Shown piece by piece: positions 1-7,588 of a stretch of 64,000 bases of DNA (positions are counted from its first letter, which is position 1; the number at the start of each line of letters is the position of its first letter). The DNA comes from Arsukibacterium ikkense (GTDB lineage Bacteria; Pseudomonadota; Gammaproteobacteria; Enterobacterales; Alteromonadaceae), in the NCBI RefSeq assembly GCF_000987775.1, contig NZ_LAHO01000002.1, positions 62,001 to 126,000 on the forward strand. Direction: 5' to 3'. The notes beneath the pieces were generated by a model. It worked only from the letters and a program-made list of their open reading frames with translations, had not been told where the DNA came from and did not search any database. Position numbers and translations under genes: made by a program.

Positions 1-341
1 TCTTTTTCTAAATTGAAAATCTGCTTAAAAATCGACTGTACTTGCTGGATGTGTTCACCAATGCCAATTTTGGCGCCGACTTTCTCTTTAAAAAACGGTG
101 CGGCAGATAAGTGATCCGCATGGGCATGGGTTTCCAGTATCCATTCCACAGTAAAGGTTTTCTGCTCTACATAAGCCAGAATCTCTTCTGCACTTTTGGT
201 CGAGGTATGACCTGACTTGTAATCAAAATCCAGTACCGGATCGATAATCACAGCCAAGCCCGAAGTTAAATCGGCAACCACATAGCTAAAGGTTTCACTG
301 TCGCTATCTAAAAAGGCTTTTACGTGTACTAAAGGATCCAT
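1..341 (-). CDS. MBL-fold metallohydrolase, N-terminal part (runs off left edge)
   Basis: The reading frame is open from an ATG at 341 to the window edge (about 113 codons), so only the N-terminal part is present. A strong ribosome site (GGAGGGG) lies just upstream of the ATG. The visible part has a beta-lactamase fold start and the zinc-binding motif THAHADHLSAA. This HxHxDH form is typical of the persulfide dioxygenase / glyoxalase II-like (ETHE1, Blh) branch of the metallo-beta-lactamase family. The likely role is sulfur or thiol-persulfide handling in the cytoplasm, but the C-terminal ligands that would decide the subfamily are outside the window. A peroxiredoxin gene lies just upstream on the same strand, separated by a hairpin. 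Confidence 0.8.
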   Translation of the reverse strand, partial: MDPLVHVKAFLDSDSETFSYVVADLTSGLAVIIDPVLDFDYKSGHTSTKSAEEILAYVEQKTFTVEWILETHAHADHLSAAPFFKEKVGAKIGIGEHIQQVQSIFKQIFNLEK

Positions 342-363
342 AACCCCTCCTAAAAAGTGAAAG

Positions 364-386
364 CAAGAGCTGCAAAGCAGCTCTTG
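364..386 (-). terminator. Hairpin between peroxiredoxin and MBL genes
   Basis: A perfect 10-bp inverted repeat (CAAGAGCTGC / GCAGCTCTTG) with a 3-nt loop follows the peroxiredoxin stop codon. On the minus strand it is followed by a broken T-rich stretch. It is probably a rho-independent or attenuating terminator after the peroxiredoxin gene. Confidence 0.6.
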
Positions 387-403
387 AAAACATCAGCACT
401 GTA

Positions 404-1045
404 TTACAGAGATTTTTTGCTGAAATACCAGTCGATATATTGGTAGCCTTGATCCTTACGGACTTCGGCATCAGCCATCGTTGCTGGTGGTGGCACGATG
501 ACATCTTCACCTGGCTGCCAGTTTTCTGGTGTTGCCACTTTATGCTCATCACTGGTTTGCAGCGCTTTTAATACCCGCACGAACTCGTCGATGCTGCGGC
601 CATTGCTCATTGGGTAGTACACCATCGCCCGTAAAATGCCGTTCGGGTCAATAATAAAGGTGGCACGTACCGCCGCTGTGTCGCTGGCACCTGGCTGGAT
701 CATGCCGTAAGCTTTTGCCACTTCCATCGATAAATCGGCAATGATAGGGAAGGTAATTTTCACACCAAAGTTTTCTTCAATGCTGCGTGCCCAGGCAATG
801 TGTGAGTGCACGCTATCAATTGACAAACCTAACAGCTCACAGTTTAACGCAGCAAACTGCTCAGCACGGGCCGCAAAACCCATAAACTCGGTGGTACACA
901 CTGGCGTAAAATCCGCAGGGTGAGAGAACAGCACCAGCCATTTACCTTTGTAGTCTTCCAGGGTTTTCATGCCAAAAGTGGTTTTTGCATTAAAAGCTGG
1001 AGCCGGTTTATTCAGCTGTGGGAACGTCACGTTTTGTTCAGACAT
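404..1045 (-). CDS. Peroxiredoxin, Prx6 / AhpC-TSA family
   Basis: This 213-residue protein is a thiol peroxidase that reduces H2O2 and organic hydroperoxides in the cytoplasm. The peroxidatic cysteine is Cys50 in the motif HPADFTPVCTTE, which with the long C-terminal domain (residues about 150-213) is typical of the Prx6 subfamily. The only other cysteine is Cys69 inside the thioredoxin fold. No C-terminal resolving cysteine pair is present, so a 1-Cys mechanism with an external thiol donor is likely. The gene is followed by the MBL-fold gene, and together they look like an oxidative or sulfur-stress pair. The start ATG at 1045 is the only sensible one. Confidence 0.92.
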   Translation of the reverse strand: MSEQNVTFPQLNKPAPAFNAKTTFGMKTLEDYKGKWLVLFSHPADFTPVCTTEFMGFAARAEQFAALNCELLGLSIDSVHSHIAWARSIEENFGVKITFPIIADLSMEVAKAYGMIQPGASDTAAVRATFIIDPNGILRAMVYYPMSNGRSIDEFVRVLKALQTSDEHKVATPENWQPGEDVIVPPPATMADAEVRKDQGYQYIDWYFSKKSL

Positions 1046-1449
1046 TTTGTAATCCTCGATTGGTTGTTAAGAGTACTTTAGCGAATTCGCTTATATCAAA
1101 TTAGACTATGTTTATAACCAAAGGAAATAAAAGTTTTAGATTAACGTAATCGGATTTATCGATTAATAAGTTGTTTTCTTACTAAAAGTTCAACTTGGCT
1201 GTTTAGAGCGGCCATATTTTATACACCGCCCTTATGCGCTTTTTGCCATTAATAATCAGTTACTTATAATTAAACCTCAATTAGGGAAACCTATTATTTC
1301 TAATAAAGGCTTCTTAATTGGCAAAAAAATATGTTGCTCTGCTCCAGCTCTTGCCGCACTTAAGTGCGACAATATGTCGCGGCTAAAACACCTGAAAACC
1401 ATTTTGAGATGTTATAACATTCAGATATGTCTAATATAAAGAAATACTG
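1046..1449. other. Divergent intergenic region between peroxiredoxin and TonB receptor genes
   Basis: This AT-rich 404-bp stretch must hold the promoters of both divergent genes. No coding potential is seen. The one clear feature is a perfect 12-bp palindrome at 1409-1420, 29 bp upstream of the receptor ATG. Confidence 0.6.
1409..1420 (+). promoter_or_regulatory. Palindromic candidate operator upstream of TonB receptor
   Basis: ATGTTATAACAT is a perfect 12-bp palindrome located 29 bp before the TonB receptor start, in promoter position. It resembles half-sites of Fur-superfamily (Zur) operators but lacks the usual central spacer. The regulator is therefore unknown. Confidence 0.35.
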
Positions 1450-3555
1450 ATGAAACGATTAACTCAACTCAGCTCAATGTTACTCTTGGTTCAAGGATGT
1501 ACCCTCATTGCAAACGCACATGCAGAAACGCGATCAAACAGCCAAGCGGAATTGAAAGCCATCTCAGAGCATGACTTAGAGAAAATAAGCATCACAGCAT
1601 CACCCTTTAAAACACGGGTTAATGATTCCGCTTCGGCTATAGAGATACTCGCTAGCGATGAAAAAGCGCGCTATCAATCTCTATCTTTAGGCGCATCGCT
1701 CGAAAAAATAGCGGGTGTTAGTAATGTTGCTACTGGCGGACAATCTGGGAAACCGGTGTTAAGAGGGCTAAGCGGAGACCGGATCCGTATTCTCCTAGAT
1801 GGTGTGCCACAAGACCATCAGCAATATGGCGTGAGACATCCACCTAATGTCGATCCATTTCTAGCCGAACGTATTGAAGTAGTGAAAGGCCCCATGAGCG
1901 TTTTATACGGTGCCGATGCAATGGGTGGTGTTGTTAACCTTATAAGCAGGCCCCTACTGCTTAATTCAGGCGTCAGCGAGCTAAACCAGGCAACGCTCTT
2001 TTCGCAATATCACTCGAACAATAATCAGCGTAGCTTGTATTTTGATGCAGATGCCAGTTACAACAACTGGGGCGGCTATTTAGGGTTTGGGCAAACTGAG
2101 GCAGATAACTTCTCTACCCCCAGTGTCCTGACTTTTCCGTTAAATATCAGCGGTACCGCCCCTCTTTTTTCAGGAGAAATACCGTTCACTGATTTTAAAG
2201 CGCGTGATTTTGCTTCTGCTATTGGTTTCGCCAATAACACATTTGAAAGCACTTTACGTTACATGTTCTGGGCTAATGATCAGAATTATCTGCAACAAAA
2301 TGGGCAACCAACTGGCCAATTCTTGACGAATCACAATCTGCTACTCGATAACGCGTATCAGATGAATGAAAATTGGTTATTCAAATCACGTTTAAGCTGG
2401 CAAAAGAATCTCAGGGATGCAAGTACAGGTATCGCCTATCAGGGGCTTGATGATGGCAATATTGACTTAAGCCTGGAGCTTAATCGCTACCAAGGTCGTT
2501 TCTCTGTGGTTCATGACGCTATTAAGGGCTGGCAAGGTGAGCTTGGATTTGAAGTGGTTGATAAGCAGCAGCGCACCTATGTGGGTAATTTAATTCCGGA
2601 TGCGAACAGCAATAGCTATTCGCTTTTTGCTTTTGAGCGTCTGGAGCATGGAAAATGGATAACTGAAATAGGATTTAGGTTTGATTATATATCGCAGCAA
2701 GCTCATCTAGCTGTAAACAGCAGCGATTCACGCCATTGGAATGCATTGAGTGGATCTTTGGGTCTAACCTGGCAATTTGCAGATAATTGGCTTGCTACAA
2801 CGCATCTCGCCCGAGGGTTTCGTGCTCCTTCAGTGTTTGATCTTTATGCACTGGGTGTCCATGGTGGCGTAGCGGCCTATCAACAGGGCAATCCTGAGTT
2901 AGAAGAAGAATATTCTTTCAATAAAGATGTTGGAATACGTTATTTTACGCAACGTATTAACTTTTCCTTTATTGTTTTTTATAACACCATTGATGAGTAT
3001 ATTTACCAAGCCAGAACAACAGAGTTACACGCACCCTCAGGCTTACCCATCCATCAGCTCAGGCAAGGCGATGCCAGACTGCTCGGCAGCGAAACCGAAG
3101 CACAATGGCAACTTACGGATAGTGTAAAGCTTGTAGCGAACTTCACAAAGATCAACAGCAAGCTTAAAGATATCGGCTCAGAATTACCGTTGTTGCCAGC
3201 AGACAAACTCCACGCAGAGTTGCTCTGGCAACCAGAAAAGTTGCTGATATTCGAGGCCCCAGAGCTTTATCTTAATGCTCAATATTATGCTCATAAGCAA
3301 AGTGCCGGTGTGTATGAGCCTTTTTCGCAATACGATAAGTTGCCCTTTGGTACTGCTTCAACTCCAGCTTATACCCTGTGGAATTTTGGGATAAAAGGCG
3401 AGCTTAAGGCTTTTTCATCGCCCATAGTCCTGAGACTTTCAGTAAATAACGTGTTTGATAAAGCCTACAGTAACTTTTTAGATACTTATAAAGGCTATGC
3501 CTTGGGGCAAGGCAGAAACATGAGCGTCAGTTTGACTATACCAATTGGAGCTTAA
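1450..3555 (+). CDS. TonB-dependent outer-membrane receptor
   Basis: This 701-residue protein has a Sec signal peptide (about residues 1-25, cut near AHA-ET), a plug domain (about 50-165) and a 22-strand barrel. The plug motifs RGLSGDRIRILLDGVP and RIEVVKGP..LYGADAMGGVVN are clear. It should import a metal complex or other scarce ligand through the outer membrane using TonB-ExbBD energy. The substrate cannot be read from the sequence. The directly coupled SafE-like membrane protein (2-bp gap) suggests a metal or cofactor theme. Base composition looks more AT-rich than the flanking genes by eye, compatible with acquisition by transfer. A cysteine near the signal-peptide end (VQGC) does not fit a good lipobox. 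Confidence 0.92.
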   Translation: MKRLTQLSSMLLLVQGCTLIANAHAETRSNSQAELKAISEHDLEKISITASPFKTRVNDSASAIEILASDEKARYQSLSLGASLEKIAGVSNVATGGQSGKPVLRGLSGDRIRILLDGVPQDHQQYGVRHPPNVDPFLAERIEVVKGPMSVLYGADAMGGVVNLISRPLLLNSGVSELNQATLFSQYHSNNNQRSLYFDADASYNNWGGYLGFGQTEADNFSTPSVLTFPLNISGTAPLFSGEIPFTDFKARDFASAIGFANNTFESTLRYMFWANDQNYLQQNGQPTGQFLTNHNLLLDNAYQMNENWLFKSRLSWQKNLRDASTGIAYQGLDDGNIDLSLELNRYQGRFSVVHDAIKGWQGELGFEVVDKQQRTYVGNLIPDANSNSYSLFAFERLEHGKWITEIGFRFDYISQQAHLAVNSSDSRHWNALSGSLGLTWQFADNWLATTHLARGFRAPSVFDLYALGVHGGVAAYQQGNPELEEEYSFNKDVGIRYFTQRINFSFIVFYNTIDEYIYQARTTELHAPSGLPIHQLRQGDARLLGSETEAQWQLTDSVKLVANFTKINSKLKDIGSELPLLPADKLHAELLWQPEKLLIFEAPELYLNAQYYAHKQSAGVYEPFSQYDKLPFGTASTPAYTLWNFGIKGELKAFSSPIVLRLSVNNVFDKAYSNFLDTYKGYALGQGRNMSVSLTIPIGA

Positions 3556-3557
3556 GC

Positions 3558-4238
3558 ATGACACATGAAGTGGCGTTACTATTCGGCAGTGCCTTTGTGA
3601 TTGGCTTATTAGGCAGCGCCCACTGTATCGGCATGTGTGGAGGTTTAAGCTCCGCACTCTCAATGGGCCTTAAACCGCAGAAACCAGCTGAAAAGGTTTG
3701 GTTTCTAAACCTGTTAAATTTAGGAAGAATCTTCTCTTATGTCCTGGCGGGAGTGATGGTGGGATCTGTTGGTTACTTCGCACAAGATCTGGGTGCGGGT
3801 AAGCTGCTTCGCTTGTTCGCCGGGATTCTTATGATTTTGATGGGGCTCTATATTGCAGGTTTATCAAAGGTACTTGTTCACATAGAAAGAGCCGGCGCAA
3901 AAGTCTTTTCATTTATACAGCCGCTATCCAGAGCATTTTATCCCATCAACAATAGCCGAAAAGCTTTTATTGTCGGATTTTTCTGGGGATGGTTACCTTG
4001 TGGCTTGGTTTACAGCACTCTGGTTTGGTCTGCTGCACAAGGCTCAGTAATTATATCACCGCTATTGATGTTGGCCTTTGGCATGGGAACCATTCCAGCA
4101 CTGCTGTTAACAGGCTCATTGAGTGTGAAATTTCAGTCAGTAATAAAAAACTCAAACTTTAGGTTACTTAGTGGATTAGCTGTCCTCATTATGGGCATTT
4201 GGACGATTCCTGGCCCTCACAAAAGCTGGCTCATGTAG
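3558..4238 (+). CDS. SafE/TauE-like (COG2836 type) inner-membrane protein
   Basis: This is a 226-residue polytopic membrane protein with about six hydrophobic segments. It has the N-terminal signature GSAHCIGMCGG and a second motif WGWLPCGLVYS in the later half. This pairing is typical of the SafE-like / UreH-like membrane family related to CcdA/DsbD, whose members are linked to metal (often copper) handling and cytochrome assembly. The cysteines could bind metal or do thiol exchange across the membrane. The ATG lies 2 bp after the receptor stop, so both are cotranscribed. I infer that the pair moves one substrate in two steps, outer then inner membrane, but the substrate is unknown. Confidence 0.82.
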   Translation: MTHEVALLFGSAFVIGLLGSAHCIGMCGGLSSALSMGLKPQKPAEKVWFLNLLNLGRIFSYVLAGVMVGSVGYFAQDLGAGKLLRLFAGILMILMGLYIAGLSKVLVHIERAGAKVFSFIQPLSRAFYPINNSRKAFIVGFFWGWLPCGLVYSTLVWSAAQGSVIISPLLMLAFGMGTIPALLLTGSLSVKFQSVIKNSNFRLLSGLAVLIMGIWTIPGPHKSWLM

Positions 4239-4652
4239 AAGAATGAGGAAAAACAAACGTCTGCTGATTACTTAAGGCGCTACTTAATTTATCTTTGCCA
4301 TTTTACGCAATAATGTATCTTAAAAATTCATACACAGAGAGCAAAACTGGACAGGCACCACAGCCAGCCCGGAGGACATTAGCCTGACTCAAACCGATTT
4401 TGAATTTGAGGTCCATAACAAAATTAAACTGTACGTCTGCTTCTGGCACTCATCAGCCAGATGATTTAATACCAATAGCTAAAACGAGCCAGAAGCGGAA
4501 GCAAGAATCTCCCTGCGGTTAGCAGATAGCAGCCGTTTGTCTAAATGACTGGGAAGTGTTTGGTTTGTTGCTGGCCCAGTGAATTATTGTAGCGCATGCT
4601 GCTGAGCGGTATATCGGTTAGCTCAGCAGCAAAGTGGCCGGGCCAAATGCGC
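4239..4652. other. Intergenic region without recognisable gene
   Basis: This 414-bp stretch lies between two converging transcription units. No convincing reading frame is seen. It contains an inverted repeat of 9 bp (4439-4447 with 4488-4496) and a perfect 10-bp inverted repeat (4598-4607 with 4621-4630). The latter may terminate the STAS gene transcript. It could be decayed former coding sequence. Confidence 0.5.
4598..4630 (-). terminator. Inverted repeat after STAS gene, possible terminator
   Basis: The arms GCTGCTGAGC and GCTCAGCAGC form a perfect 10-bp stem with a 13-nt loop, 22 bp after the STAS gene stop. There is no clear T-tract, so intrinsic termination is uncertain. Confidence 0.4.
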
Positions 4653-5162
4653 TTAGTTCAGTTGCTGCCTTAGCAAATCAACCAGAGGCTGAAATTCTGC
4701 TTTGTTTTTATCGTTAAGATCCAGCAGCGCCTGGTGTGCCCGTAAAATCATCCTGCCCTGCTCCTGCTCGCTGTATGACTGTGCAGCAATACTTGTCATA
4801 TCGGCCGGCACATTGCCTGGAGCTAAATGGGTGGGTTGCTGAATAATCTGAAAGGCCTGATCCAGACACAAGCCAAACAGCAGGTCATTTATTTCACTTT
4901 GGGTGGAAAATAGGGTTGGTTTTGGCAGTTGTTGCTGCTGGCAATAACGAGCCAGACTGGCCAGCAAGCCGATGTAGGTGCTGTCGATAAAGGTCGCCTG
5001 ATTTAAATCGATAACCACCTGGCTGCAAGGTGTTGCATCGCTGAATAACCGCTCAATCAGATCATCCATGCCGCTGGCATTGGTGTAACGCAGCTCGCCG
5101 CACAACTTGAAATAACAACAGTTATCAACACGGGCAAACAGGATTTGCTCTTGTTCACTCAT
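4653..5162 (-). CDS. STAS-domain anti-sigma factor antagonist
   Basis: This 169-residue protein has an N-terminal STAS domain (about residues 5-105) of the SpoIIAA/RsbV/HsbA type and a short helical C-terminal extension. The phosphorylatable site is the Asp60-Ser61 pair in ATFIDSTYIG. Such proteins are switched by phosphorylation and bind an anti-sigma factor or another partner when dephosphorylated. The gene overlaps the stop of the upstream REC-PP2C phosphatase by 4 bp (ATGA), so the phosphatase is the probable activator of this antagonist. No switch-kinase (anti-sigma) gene is next to it; in Pseudomonas the equivalent HsbA is linked to biofilm and flagellar control. Confidence 0.85.
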   Translation of the reverse strand: MSEQEQILFARVDNCCYFKLCGELRYTNASGMDDLIERLFSDATPCSQVVIDLNQATFIDSTYIGLLASLARYCQQQQLPKPTLFSTQSEINDLLFGLCLDQAFQIIQQPTHLAPGNVPADMTSIAAQSYSEQEQGRMILRAHQALLDLNDKNKAEFQPLVDLLRQQLN

Positions 5163-6526
5163 CCGTTACTTACTCCCGGTTTATGCTGGCATCGGATAAG
5201 CTTAAGTATAGTTAAATCATCCGGCAATGCCTGATCCGGATCAACACCCAGCGCCTGCAGTAATCCGGCAATATCGGGGGCAGTAGCGCTATGATCTTTA
5301 AGAAACTGCAGTTTAAGCTCAGTGGTCTTTTGAGGCAGCAAATCTAACAGCCCGTCCGAGCACAACAACAAACTACTGTCTTCATTCATGGTTAGCGAAT
5401 GGTTCTGGTAACTGGCAAAATCAAACATGCCAACCGGGGTGCTTTTCAGCTCAAGGTAGCGCGCTTGCTGCGGTTGCAGTAGCAGCGGCCACGGATAAGC
5501 CCCGGCATTGGCATAGGTTAACTGATGGCTGCGGGTATCAAGCACCGCATAAAACAGCGCAATATATTTAGTGAGGTTTTCCCGCAGCAACTCGCTGTTT
5601 AGCGCCGTCAGCATGGCCGCAGGGTTAAGCAGGGTATCGGCACTGCCGCGCTGCAAGCGCTCATAATTACTACTGATAAAACGTTTTAAGTACACGGTAA
5701 CAAAAGCTGATGCCACACCATGGCCCGACACATCGGCAATGTAAAATACCACCTGGTGCTCGTTGGCAGTAAAATAATCAACAAAGTCGCCGCTCATATA
5801 GGCCGAAGGATAAAGCGCATGGCTGAACTGGTAGTTGCCGCAACTAAAACTGGCCGCTGGCAGCATATTAAATTGTACCTGCTTACCGGCGCGCTCACCG
5901 GCTTCCAGCTCGGCCAGCGTTTGCTGTAATTGCTGATTACTGACCGCCAATTCTGCCGTTCTGGCCTGAACTTTAGCTTCCAGGGTTTCATTAAGCTGTG
6001 CCAGTTCAGCGATAGCAGTATAAGCGCGCAGTGCCGACAATACGGTAGTGGTTAATCGCTGCACTGTCAGTTCGGTTTTAGCCCGGTAATCATTAATATC
6101 ATAGTCTTGCACCACCTTCTGCTCTGGTGCCTGCCCTGGCTGACCGGTACGCAGTACTATACGCACCAGCTGGTTTTGCAGAGTATCGCGGATATAGTGC
6201 ACCAAGGTCAGACCGGCATCATCGGTTTCCATTACCACGTCCAGCAATACCAGGGCGATGTCACTGTTATTGGCTAAAATCGGCTTGGCTTCGCTGGCAC
6301 TGTAAGCACTGATAAACTTAAGTTTATGGTTCTTAAAGTTAAAATCACGCAGGGCCAGCAAGGTAACCTGGTGAATTTCCGGATCGTCATCGACAATCAG
6401 TACTGTCCAGTACTGATATTCACGCTGCGGTGCCTCGCTGTCAGCGGCAAATACCATAGCGTCGTCAGCCAGACCTGAGCGTTCCCTGAGCTTGCTATTA
6501 TCTTGCGACGTAACAGGCAGTGCCAT
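5159..6526 (-). CDS. Response regulator with SpoIIE/PP2C phosphatase output (HsbR/RsbU-like)
   Basis: Domains in order: REC (about residues 40-165, acidic pair in LIVDDDPE, phospho-Asp in LLDVVMET), a coiled coil (about 180-215), and a PP2C-type SpoIIE phosphatase (about 225-445, motifs FYIADVSGHGVAS and LLLCSDGLLDL carrying metal-binding aspartates). It should dephosphorylate the STAS protein encoded immediately downstream when its receiver is activated. The open frame extends upstream to a GTG at 6571, but an ATG at 6526 with a good AGGA ribosome site is preferred (455 residues). A strong terminator separates it from secF. Confidence 0.88.
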   Translation of the reverse strand: MALPVTSQDNSKLRERSGLADDAMVFAADSEAPQREYQYWTVLIVDDDPEIHQVTLLALRDFNFKNHKLKFISAYSASEAKPILANNSDIALVLLDVVMETDDAGLTLVHYIRDTLQNQLVRIVLRTGQPGQAPEQKVVQDYDINDYRAKTELTVQRLTTTVLSALRAYTAIAELAQLNETLEAKVQARTAELAVSNQQLQQTLAELEAGERAGKQVQFNMLPAASFSCGNYQFSHALYPSAYMSGDFVDYFTANEHQVVFYIADVSGHGVASAFVTVYLKRFISSNYERLQRGSADTLLNPAAMLTALNSELLRENLTKYIALFYAVLDTRSHQLTYANAGAYPWPLLLQPQQARYLELKSTPVGMFDFASYQNHSLTMNEDSSLLLCSDGLLDLLPQKTTELKLQFLKDHSATAPDIAGLLQALGVDPDQALPDDLTILKLIRCQHKPGVSNG

Positions 6527-6610
6527 TCGCTCATTCCTGACGTTAATAAAAGTACTTACAAACGGTAGCACAGTTAGCCGGAGCCGTTAAACCAATTTAC
6601 ACCGCAGCAC

Positions 6611-6634
6611 AAAAACGGCCTTATGGCCGTTTTT
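6611..6634 (-). terminator. Rho-independent terminator after secF
   Basis: AAAAACGGCC and GGCCGTTTTT form a perfect stem with a 4-nt loop and flanking A/T tracts, right after the secF stop codon. It ends the secDF transcript and separates it from the phosphatase gene. Confidence 0.9.
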
Positions 6635-6645
6635 CATAACACAAC

Positions 6646-7578
6646 TTACCCGGTATGCTCTGCTTCAGGCGGCGGTGGGGGTAACATATCTTCGCGGCTG
6701 ATGCCAAGCACCTCTGCCGTTGCACTGGCCACATACACCGAAGAATAGGTACCGATAGCAACACCGAACAACAGTGCAGTAGCAAAACCATGAATGAGTG
6801 CCCCGCCCATAAAGAACAGCACCAGCAACACCAGTACCGTGGTCAGCGACGTAATCACGGTGCGGTTTAACGTGGAGGTAATAGCATGGTTAATAGTGTC
6901 ATCTACCGTAGCATCACGTAGCTTGCGAAAGCTCTCCCGCAGCCGGTCAAACACCACTATGGTGTCGTTAATCGAATAACCAATCAGCGCCAGAATGGCG
7001 GCGAGTACGGTTAAATCAAACTCCAGTTGCAACACCGAAAACAAGCCCAGCGTCAGGATCACATCATGCGCCAGTGATACCACCGCCCCCACCGACAAGC
7101 GCCATTCAAAGCGCAATGCGACATACAGCAAAATACCAAGCAGCGCCACCAGCATGGCCAGGCCACCGTCTTGTTTTAACTCTTCGCCGACACTGGGGCC
7201 GACAAATTCAACCCGGCGCATAGTTACCGGCTCGGCCAGCTGACTATTCAGTGCCTGCAACACTGCCTCGCCTACTGCCGCCTGTGCCACATCGGCGCGA
7301 AGTGGAATACGAATAAGCACCTCTTTACTCGTACCAAACAACTGAAGAACTGCATCGGGGTAACCGGCTGCCGCCAGTGTTTGGCGCATCATGCTCAGAT
7401 CGGCCCCTTGCGCCAGCCCTACCTCAATTACGGTACCACCGGTAAAATCCAGGCCCCAGTTTATACCCTGGCTGAAAATAGATACAAAAGACCCTACTAC
7501 CAGTAAGGCAGACAACCACAAAGCAGGCCATTTAAATTTCATAAAATTAAGCGGCTGGCCAAAATTAAATATTTGCAT
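6646..7578 (-). CDS. secF: Protein translocase subunit SecF
   Basis: This is a 310-residue inner-membrane protein of the RND superfamily. With SecD it uses the proton gradient to help pull proteins out through SecYEG. It has one N-terminal transmembrane helix, the motif GINWGLDFTGGTVIEV at the start of the periplasmic domain, and five C-terminal helices with the conserved GYSINDTIVVFDR segment. The open frame extends 14 codons upstream into the secD end, but the ATG at 7578 has a good GGAG site and gives the usual N-terminus (MQIFNFGQPLNFMKF). It lies 10 bp after secD. Confidence 0.96.
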   Translation of the reverse strand: MQIFNFGQPLNFMKFKWPALWLSALLVVGSFVSIFSQGINWGLDFTGGTVIEVGLAQGADLSMMRQTLAAAGYPDAVLQLFGTSKEVLIRIPLRADVAQAAVGEAVLQALNSQLAEPVTMRRVEFVGPSVGEELKQDGGLAMLVALLGILLYVALRFEWRLSVGAVVSLAHDVILTLGLFSVLQLEFDLTVLAAILALIGYSINDTIVVFDRLRESFRKLRDATVDDTINHAITSTLNRTVITSLTTVLVLLVLFFMGGALIHGFATALLFGVAIGTYSSVYVASATAEVLGISREDMLPPPPPEAEHTG

Positions 7579-7588
7579 ACCCCACTCC

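Noticed and set aside
1404..1426. Zur box upstream of the TonB receptor
   Set aside because: The half-sites resemble Zur operators, but the central spacer of the usual TGTTATA-N-TATAACA form is missing, so only a generic palindrome is reported.
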